From Clostridium gallinarum (GTDB lineage Bacteria > Bacillota > Clostridia > Clostridiales > Clostridiaceae), in NCBI RefSeq assembly GCF_014836325.1, contig NZ_JACSQZ010000008.1, positions 19,620-83,619 of the forward strand: 64,000 nucleotides of DNA. The letters run 5' to 3'. Positions 17,383 to 25,157 of this stretch are shown here, piece after piece (position 1 is the first letter of the stretch; every line of letters starts with the position of its first letter). Below the pieces are notes generated by a model. The model searched no databases. It was not told the origin of the DNA and worked only from the letters and a program-made list of their open reading frames with translations. The position numbers were made by a program, and so were the translations under genes.

Positions 17383-19134
17383 TTATTTATAATCTATATT
17401 TTTATTTAACATTTCTACAACATTTTCAAAATTCTCTGGTCTACTGTAATAATAACCTTGTACAGTATCACAATCTATACTTTTTAAGTATTCAACTTGT
17501 TCTTTCTCTTCTACCCCTTCCGCTACTACATTAATTCCTAGTTTATGAGATAACTGAATTATTTTTTCTACTATATATCTACTTTTATCATTTTCAACCA
17601 TATCAATTACAAAACTTCTATCAATTTTAAGCACGTCTATTGGTAACTTAGTTAAATAATTCAATGAAGAATATCCTGTTCCAAAATCATCAAGTGCTAT
17701 AGATACTCCTAATTCTTTTATTTCAAGCAAGTATTTTATATTTCTATCTACCGATTTCATTATCATACTTTCTGTAATTTCAATTTCTATGTATTTAGGT
17801 GAAACTTTAAATTCTTCAACTAGAGATTTTATGTACTCTAATAAATCTCCTTCTCTTAATTGAATTTCTGATAAGTTAACTGCAATTTTAAAATTATCAT
17901 ATCCTTTTGATAATAAATAACTAATTTTTATAAAAACTTCTCTTAGCACAAATTTCCCTATAGGTATAATTAATCTTGTACTTTCAGCAACAGGAATAAA
18001 CTCTCCTGGGCTTACAGATCCCATTTCAGAATTTTCCCATCTTATTAAAGCCTCAAATCCATTTACTTCATCGTCTGTTAAATTTACTTTAGGTTGAAAA
18101 ACAACAAACATTTCATCATTATCTAATGCAGTTCTAAGTTCTTTTTGAATTGAATAAATTCTATTTATTTCTTTTGAAATATTGCTATTAAACATTTGCC
18201 ATTGATTTTTTCCATTACTTTTAGCAATATACATAGCTGAATCAGCATTTTTTAATAAAACTTCTGATTCCTCTCCATCATCTGGAAATGTAGCCACTCC
18301 TATGCTTGCAGTAGTAACTATCTTTTTGTTATTAATTATATATGGTTCTTTTAGAAGATTCATAATTTTATTAATTATCTCTTTTATTTGTTTTAAATCT
18401 AATATATTAGGAACAAAAATTATGAATTCATCTCCTCCAAATCTACATAATAATTCATTAAAACTAAAAATTTTCTTTAAATCCTGTGAAAACTTTTCTA
18501 GAAAAAAATCTCCACATTTGTGTCCATAAGAATCATTAATAAATTTAAAATTATCAATATCAACAATTATTAAAGCTCCTCTGCTTTCTAATAAAGATTG
18601 CTTATTTAATTCCGCTTTTATTAATTTATTAAAATGTTTCCTATTACTTAATCCTGTTAATTCATCATAAAAGGTTATATACTCTAACATCAATTTAGCT
18701 TCTTTTTCAATATTAATATTATGTATATAACCTTCAAACTCTATAATATTATCTTTTTCATCTTTCTTAGTAAATCCTTTTATGCTAATCCAGATTTCTT
18801 TTTTTAATTTATTTGTAATTTTCAGTTCAACTTCTTTATTATTTTTTAATCCATCTATCAGAAAATTTATATAATCATTCCTAATATATTCCTTGATTTC
18901 TTCAGTATTCATAATTAGAAATTGATCATCATAGCCTAAAATATCTTTATTGTTCCCATAAAACATTATTAAGTTTTTTTCCAAACTTGCATAAATAAAC
19001 AATCCTTTTATAGATTTTATAAACGACTGCTTGAAATTTAATAAAAATTCCTCATCCTCATTTAGATAAAAAAAATCCTTATTATCTATATTAAGGGAAC
19101 CAACATCCTTGTTAATAAACCTTTCCCTATTCAT
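17383..19134 (-). CDS. PAS-GGDEF-EAL cyclic-di-GMP protein, soluble
   Basis: This 583-residue protein lacks membrane segments. A PAS-like domain (about residues 30-145) precedes GGDEF (RFGGDEFIIF intact) and EAL (GFEALIRW intact, DDFGTGYSS). Both catalytic motifs look functional, so net synthesis or breakdown of cyclic-di-GMP depends on the PAS input. It is a paralogue of the membrane form at 11793-14036. Confidence 0.88.
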   Translation of the reverse strand: MNRERFINKDVGSLNIDNKDFFYLNEDEEFLLNFKQSFIKSIKGLFIYASLEKNLIMFYGNNKDILGYDDQFLIMNTEEIKEYIRNDYINFLIDGLKNNKEVELKITNKLKKEIWISIKGFTKKDEKDNIIEFEGYIHNINIEKEAKLMLEYITFYDELTGLSNRKHFNKLIKAELNKQSLLESRGALIIVDIDNFKFINDSYGHKCGDFFLEKFSQDLKKIFSFNELLCRFGGDEFIIFVPNILDLKQIKEIINKIMNLLKEPYIINNKKIVTTASIGVATFPDDGEESEVLLKNADSAMYIAKSNGKNQWQMFNSNISKEINRIYSIQKELRTALDNDEMFVVFQPKVNLTDDEVNGFEALIRWENSEMGSVSPGEFIPVAESTRLIIPIGKFVLREVFIKISYLLSKGYDNFKIAVNLSEIQLREGDLLEYIKSLVEEFKVSPKYIEIEITESMIMKSVDRNIKYLLEIKELGVSIALDDFGTGYSSLNYLTKLPIDVLKIDRSFVIDMVENDKSRYIVEKIIQLSHKLGINVVAEGVEEKEQVEYLKSIDCDTVQGYYYSRPENFENVVEMLNKNIDYK

Positions 19135-19160
19135 ATCAATAATCCTTTTCAGACTTTATT

Positions 19161-19286
19161 TTACTTATTTTCCTCTACAACTTCTTCTTTCTCTGCTTTT
19201 TCCTTATTATCCTTTATTAAAGTTGTAACTAATGCCGCTCCTGCTGCTACAAGAACAGCAAGTTTTCCTATTTTTTTTATTTTCAT
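19161..19286 (-). CDS. Small membrane-anchored protein, 41 residues
   Basis: The ATG at 19286 follows an AGGAGT site. The product has a basic start (MKIKKIGK), one hydrophobic helix (about residues 8-22) and a charged Lys/Glu tail. No family recognised. It lies between the GGDEF-EAL gene and a DUF4250-like gene on the same strand. Confidence 0.6.
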   Translation of the reverse strand: MKIKKIGKLAVLVAAGAALVTTLIKDNKEKAEKEEVVEENK

Positions 19287-19305
19287 TAATACTCCTCCTA
19301 ACAAA

Positions 19306-19494
19306 TTACTTAAACTGATTTATATTTTCATCATATGTATATCCTATAGAATTTAATTTTTCTTTCAACATTTTTTCATCAATTTGTAAATCATCACATA
19401 AAATACTTAAATTAGAGTAAAAATCTCTAAGTTTCATATTTACAATACTTAATAAAATATTAGGATTCATATTTATATATTGATTATCTTCCAT
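19306..19494 (-). CDS. DUF4250-like small protein
   Basis: This 62-residue protein has the pattern MNPNILLSIVNMKLRD followed by a predicted helix pair and a C-terminal GYxYDExxNQF, which I associate with DUF4250, a small Firmicute family of unknown function. It has an AGGAGA ribosome site. Confidence 0.7.
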   Translation of the reverse strand: MEDNQYINMNPNILLSIVNMKLRDFYSNLSILCDDLQIDEKMLKEKLNSIGYTYDENINQFK

Positions 19495-19613
19495 AATACT
19501 TCTCCTTTTTACATATTTTTAAGTTGTAATCTAAATAAAATATACCATATATTTTTTAATAAAAAAAGTATAATGTTTCGTTATTATGGTAAAATTTATA
19601 CATTATAGAAAAA

Positions 19614-19640
19614 CTGCTTAAAAGATAATCTTCTAAGCAG
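19614..19640 (-). terminator. Terminator of the 30-residue gene
   Basis: CTGCTTA pairs with TAAGCAG. On the minus strand it is followed by TTTTTCT. The plus side is T-rich too. Confidence 0.7.
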
Positions 19641-19655
19641 CTTTATTTTTATGAT

Positions 19656-19748
19656 TTATTTTACCTCTGGTACTTTAGAAGCTTCACTTTTTTTAGGAGA
19701 TTTATATCCTCTCTTTTCCCAACTTGCTTCTTGATTCTTTTTAGCCAT
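19656..19748 (-). CDS. Very small basic protein, 30 residues
   Basis: ATG at 19748 has a strong GGAGGTGAT site 5 bases upstream and the gene has its own terminator, which supports translation. The product starts MAKKNQEASWEKRGYKSPKK and is Lys-rich with no hydrophobic segment. It resembles short clostridial basic proteins of unknown role. Confidence 0.6.
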   Translation of the reverse strand: MAKKNQEASWEKRGYKSPKKSEASKVPEVK

Positions 19749-19793
19749 GAAATCACCTCCGCTATACCATTAGTATAAATCATATAAATTTAT

Positions 19794-20660
19794 TTATTCT
19801 TCATCATAAACTTCTAAATATTTAGTTTTTACACCATTCTTTTCCCAACCAAGAATTGAATCCATACTAACATTTTCTGCAGATTTAAATATAGATTTTT
19901 CTACTCCATCAAAATTCTTTTTAAGTTCTTTGATAAGCTCTTTAATCTCATATCTTTTGTTACCTATTTTTTCTGCAGCTACCATACATGCACAATTTAA
20001 TGGCCAAATACCTGCGTTATTAGTAAATCTCTTTATATATTCTTCTTCTACATAATAAAGAGGTCTTATAAGTTCCATATTTTCAAAGTTTGCCGCTTTA
20101 AGTTTTGGTAACATAGTTTTAAAATTACCACCATATAGGACATTTAAAAGCGTAGTTTCTATAACATCATTATAGTGATGTCCTAAAGCTAATTTATTAC
20201 ATCCAAGTTCCTGTGCTTTATTATATAAAGATCCTCTTCTCATTCTAGCACAAAGATAACATGGATAATCTCTAGCCATTTTATCAACTACTTCAAATAC
20301 TTTTCCTTCATAAATATGTACAGGTATTCCTAAATGATTGCAGTTTTCTATCAGTAAATCCTTTATTTGTGGATGATATCCTGGATCCATAGCAATAAAT
20401 TCTAGTTCAAAGTTCATTTGACCATGTTTCTTTAATTCCTGAAAACATTTAGCCAATAATAACGAATCCTTTCCTCCAGAAATAGCTACTGCTATTTTGT
20501 CTCCTTCCTCTACTAAATTATAATCTTTAATTGCTTTCACAAATTTAGTCCATATATGTTTTCTATATGTTTTAACAAGGCTACGCTCAATTTCCTCTAA
20601 CGATTTTTTTTCTTCAGTTGGAATAAGTCTTTCACAGCCTTTTCCCGCTATACTAACCAA
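19794..20660 (-). CDS. TtcA-like tRNA thiolation ATP pyrophosphatase
   Basis: This 288-residue protein has the PP-loop SGGKDS, the cluster-binding Cys pair in CYLCARMRRG and a third Cys in LNCAC, plus GHHYNDVIET. These mark the TtcA/TtuA group, which adenylates tRNA bases and adds sulfur with an Fe-S cluster. Whether the target is cytidine 32 (TtcA) or another base cannot be told. Confidence 0.82.
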   Translation of the reverse strand: MVSIAGKGCERLIPTEEKKSLEEIERSLVKTYRKHIWTKFVKAIKDYNLVEEGDKIAVAISGGKDSLLLAKCFQELKKHGQMNFELEFIAMDPGYHPQIKDLLIENCNHLGIPVHIYEGKVFEVVDKMARDYPCYLCARMRRGSLYNKAQELGCNKLALGHHYNDVIETTLLNVLYGGNFKTMLPKLKAANFENMELIRPLYYVEEEYIKRFTNNAGIWPLNCACMVAAEKIGNKRYEIKELIKELKKNFDGVEKSIFKSAENVSMDSILGWEKNGVKTKYLEVYDEE

Positions 20661-20731
20661 TTTATCACCTCATTTAATAATATTTATCAATTATATCATC
20701 ATTTATTATTATTGTCTTCAATTTTAAAATA

Positions 20732-22090
20732 CTACTTTTTCACCTTAATAGACTGAGGATAATCAAACATATTATACGGATCATATTTTCTCTTAATATC
20801 TCTCAATCTAAAAATATTATCACCATAATATTCCTTTTCATAACTTTCTAATTCATCTAAAGGAAAATTTACAAATGACCCATCTGTTAATGTTTTTATA
20901 AATTTAAAATTCTTTTTTACCCACTCTCTATTTTCAATAGAATACTTATCTTCATCCCAAACAGATTGTATTCCCATTATAAAACTTGCATCCCTATAGT
21001 AATAGGCTGTATCTAATTTATTTATATTAGAAATTACTCCTCCAAGCCCATATAAAGATATAGCTGTATAATAAAATCCTTCTGAAGGATTTTTTATAAT
21101 TTTAATTAAATTGCTAATTTCTTTTTCACTATAGTCTCTAAATACAAACCTTCCCGTAGATTTATATTTTTCATACTCAGGATGACTATCCTGTATCCAT
21201 CTATTACACTCTACTAAACTTTTTTCTTCTATATTTACTTCAAAATCATCTGTTATATTTAATATAGGCTTCAGTATTTTTTTAGCTTCACTTGAACTTC
21301 CATAAAATAATCCTACTAATTTAACTCCTATTCCTTTTTCCTTAGAGTTATATATAGCAGTCTTGAAATTCATCTTTATATCTAAGTTTTTAAATAATTT
21401 TTGTATTTCTAATATAACATTTAAAATAACTTCTTCGTTATCATATGGATAGTTTATATTAAGCAAAGTAGCCCTATTAGCCTCTTTTTTTAACTCTACA
21501 GTCATTGATGTTATAATACCAAAATTACAACCACCACTTCCCATAATAGCCCAAAATAAATCGCTATTTTCATTTTTATTTAAAACTAGCTTTTTACCTT
21601 CATAATTAATAATCTCTGCTTCAACTAAGCTATCTGATGCTAGTCCAAGATATCTAGAGGAGTATCCCCATCCTCCACCTAAAATTAATCCAGATACACC
21701 TACTGTAGGGCATCCACCTCCTGGAAAGGCATAACCCTTTGCACCAAAAGCTTCATAAGCTTCTCTGTTTCTAACACCACCACCTAATTTAGCTATTTTT
21801 TCTTTTTCATTTATATAAATACTGTTAATTTTACTTACATCTATTACTACCAAATTATTTCCTGTTGAATACCCTTCATAATTATGTCCACCAGATCTAA
21901 CCCTTATTTCCTTTGAATTATTTCTCGCCCACTTAACAGCATTAATAACATCTTCATCATTATAACAATATATAATAACTGACGGATATTTTTCAATGGC
22001 TCTATTCCAAGACTGTATACTTTGATTATATTCACAACTTTCCTTTGTAACTATTTTACCTGTAAGCCCTGAATAATCATTTCCGTTCAT
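20732..22090 (-). CDS. FAD-linked oxidase, berberine-bridge type
   Basis: This 452-residue protein has the PCMH FAD-binding fold. The His of RSGGHNYEGYS and the Cys of GGGCPTVGVSG are placed for bicovalent FAD attachment, as in berberine-bridge and oligosaccharide oxidases. The C-terminal BBE segment (KRKYDPYNMFDYPQSI) is present. The substrate is unknown. No signal peptide is seen, so it would act inside the cell. Confidence 0.85.
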   Translation of the reverse strand: MNGNDYSGLTGKIVTKESCEYNQSIQSWNRAIEKYPSVIIYCYNDEDVINAVKWARNNSKEIRVRSGGHNYEGYSTGNNLVVIDVSKINSIYINEKEKIAKLGGGVRNREAYEAFGAKGYAFPGGGCPTVGVSGLILGGGWGYSSRYLGLASDSLVEAEIINYEGKKLVLNKNENSDLFWAIMGSGGCNFGIITSMTVELKKEANRATLLNINYPYDNEEVILNVILEIQKLFKNLDIKMNFKTAIYNSKEKGIGVKLVGLFYGSSSEAKKILKPILNITDDFEVNIEEKSLVECNRWIQDSHPEYEKYKSTGRFVFRDYSEKEISNLIKIIKNPSEGFYYTAISLYGLGGVISNINKLDTAYYYRDASFIMGIQSVWDEDKYSIENREWVKKNFKFIKTLTDGSFVNFPLDELESYEKEYYGDNIFRLRDIKRKYDPYNMFDYPQSIKVKK

Positions 22091-22334
22091 TTAATCACCT
22101 TCTGTTTATTTTTTATATATAAAATAATATATCATACAACTATTTAAAGTTAAATAATAAGTATATAAATAACATACTGTATATTGATAAAAAATCTTTT
22201 AACTTTATTTCTAGCTATTTAATAATTTACTATAAATAAAATTTAATTTATAAATATATTTTAAATTCTTATCACGTTTTTTCTTTTTTTGACATAGTTT
22301 GTTATTAAAGCTCGATATTTGAAAGGATGTTTTT

Positions 22335-22613
22335 ATGTATTATCGTAAAAATGATGATTGCAATAAATGCAATGATTGTATAAATAATCCTGATAAAGAT
22401 TATTGTAATACTACTTGTAATGATTCAAGTAAAAACTGTTATGAATCTTACAAAGTTTTTACTCCAAACTTCTACGGAAAAGTTTTTATAAACTTACAGC
22501 CATATGAGAACTTATTTAATATGAATGATGCATTTTCAGCAGGAACAATATTTAAGGACTTATATAGTCCATATTGTGATGTTAAATATGTTGGAGGTGA
22601 CGATAAGAAATGA
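22335..22613 (+). CDS. cotJA: Spore coat protein CotJA
   Basis: This 92-residue protein has a Cys-rich N-terminus (six Cys in the first 36 residues) followed by the CotJA core (MNDAFSAGTIFKDLYSPY). CotJA is assembled in the mother cell as part of the CotJ coat polypeptides. It heads the cotJABC operon and overlaps cotJB by 4 bases. Expression should be sigma-E dependent by analogy, but no convincing sigma-E promoter was found. Confidence 0.87.
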   Translation: MYYRKNDDCNKCNDCINNPDKDYCNTTCNDSSKNCYESYKVFTPNFYGKVFINLQPYENLFNMNDAFSAGTIFKDLYSPYCDVKYVGGDDKK

Positions 22614-22873
22614 CAAAACATGAATATTTAGATAAAATTTATAGACTTCAATTTTTTATTGTTGACCTTAATTTATATTTAGACAATTTTCCAACTTGCG
22701 AAAAAGCAAAATCTGACTATGAAAATATTTCTTGCGAACTCAAAAAAACTATTTGGGATTATGAAAAAGAACATGGTCCTTTAACAAACTTTGGTTCTGC
22801 TTATTTTCAAAACCCAGAAAAATGGGTCAATTCACCATGGCCTTGGGAAAAATCTAAAGGAGGTAAAAAATAA
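22610..22873 (+). CDS. cotJB: Spore coat protein CotJB
   Basis: This 87-residue protein has the family pattern LNLYLDNFP, then GPLTNFGSAY and the C-terminal WVNSPWPWE. It lies between cotJA and cotJC with 4-base and 1-base overlaps, which shows translational coupling in the operon. Confidence 0.9.
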   Translation: MTKHEYLDKIYRLQFFIVDLNLYLDNFPTCEKAKSDYENISCELKKTIWDYEKEHGPLTNFGSAYFQNPEKWVNSPWPWEKSKGGKK

Positions 22874-23103
22874 TGTGGTATTACGTTAAAACTTTAGAAT
22901 ATCCTGTAAACCTAAAATCTACTGATTTAAGAATGGCTAAGCTATTAGTAAGTCAATATGGTGGCCCAGATGGTGAACTATCTGCAGCACTTAGATATTT
23001 AGATCAAAGATACTCTATGCCTACTAACAAAGCTAAAGCTTTATTAACTGATATAGGAACAGAGGAATTAGAACATTTAAGATATATGTATAAATTAATA
23101 TAA
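22873..23103 (+). pseudogene. cotJC: cotJC, 5' fragment (prophage-split gene)
   Basis: Codons 1-65 (22873-23067) encode the N-terminus of the manganese-catalase-like CotJC: MWYYVKTLEYPVN, QYGGPDGELSAALRYLDQRY, DIGTEE. After codon 65 the homology stops and 11 phage-derived residues lead to a stop at 23101-23103. The rest of the gene is at 58854-59234. Joining the parts gives TEE-LAHVE, the expected family sequence, at 191 residues (the B. subtilis protein is about 189). The gene is thus interrupted, not decayed; excision would restore it. Confidence 0.92.
23046..23089 (+). other. attL (left prophage junction)
   Basis: The crossover dinucleotide is best placed at GA 23065-23066. To its left is host cotJC sequence; to its right the phage half, with arm 23071-23089. 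It was placed by requiring the CotJC frame to be restored and by the symmetry of the reconstructed attP. Confidence 0.85.
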
Positions 23104-23135
23104 GAACTGGTATTTACTTATCAGTTCTTTTTATT
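23102..23135 (+). terminator. Terminator just inside attL
   Basis: AAGAACTG (23102-23109) pairs with CAGTTCTT (23122-23129), then TTTATTT on the plus strand. It lies directly after the truncated cotJC stop and should block cotJ transcription from entering the prophage. Confidence 0.8.
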
Positions 23136-23890
23136 TAGTAATTTGTTATTATTAACTCATTGTATTTACCTCTTGCACTATTCTCTTTAGCAATAGAATA
23201 ATTTACTTTAACTTCTTTTATATTAAACTCTTTATATAACTCTCTAGCTAAAGGATGGTCATTTATTGTTAATAAGAACTTACCTTTTATTTGTTTAAGT
23301 TTATTTGCTAATAGTATATGTTCCTCTTCTGCAAATTTATTTCCATATCCACAAGTTTCAATATATGGAGGATCACAAAAGAAAAAGCTATGCTCTCTAT
23401 CATATTTATCGATTATTTTTTCAAAACTTAAATTCTCTACATATGTATTTTTAAGTCTATCTCTTAACTCTAATAATACTTGTTTATAAAATATTTGTTG
23501 TCCTGGCTTAGTTGTTGTTCCATATCCATAATTCTTCCCCTTGCCAGCAAAACTTTGTGTTATTATATATAGAAATCTTATAGCTCTATGAATTTCTGTC
23601 ATATATTCTAATGTACAATTTTTATACTCTTCAAATATATCTCGTCCACTAAATTCATATTCTAATAACCTTTCTACTTCTGGAGCATGATACTTTATTG
23701 TTCTAAATAAATTTACCAATTCTTTATCTATATCATTTATAACTTCAACTTTACTTGTTTCTTTACCAAAGTAAACCCATCCAGCTCCAAAAAACACTTC
23801 TATATAACAAGTATGCTCTGGAATCATTTCTATTATAGTTTTTCTTAATTTAGATTTTCCTCCTACTCTGCATATAGGTGGCTTCAACAT
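23135..23890 (-). CDS. DNA adenine methyltransferase (D12 class, Dam-like)
   Basis: This 251-residue protein has the AdoMet motif region (RVGGKSKLRKTI and VFFGAGWVYF) and the catalytic DPPY in FFCDPPYIET, the order typical of class D12 N6-adenine methylases. It is the gene nearest attL. No partner endonuclease is next to it, so it is an orphan, possibly protecting phage DNA or controlling replication or gene expression. Confidence 0.87.
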   Translation of the reverse strand: MLKPPICRVGGKSKLRKTIIEMIPEHTCYIEVFFGAGWVYFGKETSKVEVINDIDKELVNLFRTIKYHAPEVERLLEYEFSGRDIFEEYKNCTLEYMTEIHRAIRFLYIITQSFAGKGKNYGYGTTTKPGQQIFYKQVLLELRDRLKNTYVENLSFEKIIDKYDREHSFFFCDPPYIETCGYGNKFAEEEHILLANKLKQIKGKFLLTINDHPLARELYKEFNIKEVKVNYSIAKENSARGKYNELIITNY

Positions 23891-23959
23891 AATATCACCT
23901 TCTTTAAAATATTTTCACTTCTATTTTAAAGAACATACATTCGATTGTAAATATTTATT

Positions 23960-24613
23960 TTATATAATTATATAATCTTTCCTTAATAAATTTAATAAAG
24001 GTTTAGATAAATTTACTCCTGTTTTATAATATTGGTCTACTAATATTTTTATAAGAAATGTTGGAGTTTTTCCTCTTTTCTTCTTAAAATCTTTTATAGC
24101 TTCTCTTAATAATTCCTTATCTGCTAAAGATATTACTTTCTTAGCAAATCCACTATTATCTATATTTGTTACACTTCTTGCTAACCTTACATTACTATTG
24201 TTATCTAAGCTATTTACTTCAAATACATTTTCCTCTACTTCCTGTAAAGCTTCTTCGATAGTTACTTGTCCATCTATTGGTATTTCTCCATTACTATCTA
24301 CTCCAATTTTAGAAACATTCTTCTTAGCTACTACTTTATTTATAAGGTGTTTTAATTTCTTATATATATTAAAGTTACCAGCTAATCCCTTTCTTTTTTC
24401 TATAACTATATAACCTAGTTGTTGTAATTTTTTTATACTTCTTTTAACTGTTGAAATAGAAATATTAAGTCTTTCTGAAATAACATCTATCGAAGGATAA
24501 CTACATTGTTTTTCTTCATTATAAAGACTTAATAAATATGTATATATTCTGAATTCATTAGATGTGATATTTTTATCTGTTATTAGATCTGTAGATAATT
24601 TTAAGAATTGCAT
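23960..24613 (-). CDS. Winged-helix phage replication/regulatory protein
   Basis: This 217-residue protein has an N-terminal helix-turn-helix of the HTH_36 type (YPSIDVISERLNISISTVKRSIKKLQQLGYI, about residues 39-69), a linker with GQVTIEEAL (residues 115-123) and a basic C-terminus. Such proteins often act as phage replication initiators or regulators. It diverges from the ribbon-helix-helix gene, and their shared promoter region holds five TTGATTAA boxes. A nearly identical GQVTLEEAL motif is in the ParB of this prophage. Confidence 0.65.
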   Translation of the reverse strand: MQFLKLSTDLITDKNITSNEFRIYTYLLSLYNEEKQCSYPSIDVISERLNISISTVKRSIKKLQQLGYIVIEKRKGLAGNFNIYKKLKHLINKVVAKKNVSKIGVDSNGEIPIDGQVTIEEALQEVEENVFEVNSLDNNSNVRLARSVTNIDNSGFAKKVISLADKELLREAIKDFKKKRGKTPTFLIKILVDQYYKTGVNLSKPLLNLLRKDYIII

Positions 24614-24642
24614 TTGCAGTTTCCTCCTTTCATTAATTAAGG

Positions 24643-24737
24643 TTGATTAACCTTAATTAAATATTACCACCTTAATCAACTTTAATCAAGTCTTTTTTTA
24701 ATTAAAGTTGATTAAGTTTGATTAATAATGCTATAAT
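24643..24737. promoter_or_regulatory. Divergent promoters with a TTGATTAA operator array
   Basis: Five exact TTGATTAA boxes: 24643-24650, 24672-24679 (inverted), 24682-24689 (inverted), 24708-24715, 24718-24725. Two pairs have a 10-base period and face each other. The plus promoter uses TTGATT (24708-24713) and TATAAT (24732-24737). The minus promoter uses TTGATT within 24682-24689 and TAATAT 17 bases on. Boxes overlap both -35 elements, so binding would repress both genes, most likely by the ribbon-helix-helix protein. Confidence 0.75.
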
Positions 24738-24756
24738 ATATATAGGAGGTGTTATT

Positions 24757-24924
24757 ATGGCTGATAAAAAAGATAGTCTTGTTAATAGACAAAGATATTC
24801 AAGTACATTTGATATAGAATTATTAGAAAAAATGAAAGAACTTTCTAAAGAAACATCTATTCCAATGTCTAAGTTATTAGATAAAGCTTTAGAATTATTA
24901 TTAAAAGATTATAATAAACTTTAA
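24757..24924 (+). CDS. Ribbon-helix-helix DNA-binding protein
   Basis: ATG at 24757 has an AGGAGGTG site. The 55-residue product has the RHH pattern RYSSTFDIELLEKMKELSKETSIPMSKLLDKALELLL: one short strand then two helices. It is the likely autorepressor of the TTGATTAA array and of the divergent HTH gene, as for CopG/Arc-type plasmid regulators. A role as a recombination directionality factor is possible but not shown. Confidence 0.75.
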   Translation: MADKKDSLVNRQRYSSTFDIELLEKMKELSKETSIPMSKLLDKALELLLKDYNKL

Positions 24925-24958
24925 GTCTTAGAAATTTAAATCTAAGACTTTTTCTTTT
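24923..24958 (+). terminator. Terminator of the RHH gene
   Basis: AAGTCTTAGA pairs with TCTAAGACTT, then TTTCTTTT. The left stem overlaps the stop codon. Confidence 0.8.
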
Positions 24959-25123
24959 AAGCAAATACTTTGTATTAGCTAATATATAGCTAATTAATAT
25001 TGAATATAGATAAATAAATATAGATTGTGTTTCTTGGTGAACTTTTTAAAAGTTTCTTTGTAATACTTTATATTTTATTTATAATTTAAATAATATTTTT
25101 ATTTATTACTCTTTAAAATACAA

Positions 25124-25153
25124 AAAGTACCTAGGATCAATCCTAGGTGCTTT
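25124..25153 (-). terminator. Terminator of the GHKL-nuclease gene
   Basis: CACCTAGGAT with ATCCTAGGTA, followed on the minus strand by TTTTTGTATTTT. It isolates the cargo gene from phage transcription. Confidence 0.8.
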
Positions 25154-25157
25154 TATG

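Noticed and set aside
22141..22334. Sigma-E promoter for cotJA near CATACTGT at 22173 or CATAGTTT at 22293
   Set aside because: The -10-like strings exist but no matching -35 at the right distance; not firm enough to list.
23061..23076. Crossover at the longer shared string TAGAAC (23069-23074 and 58849-58854)
   Set aside because: It would insert two extra residues (EL) in CotJC and is off-centre in the attP inverted repeat; GA at 23065-23066 fits both.
22873..23103. cotJC as an ordinary decayed pseudogene
   Set aside because: Both halves are intact and join in frame at the recombination core, so it is an interrupted gene.
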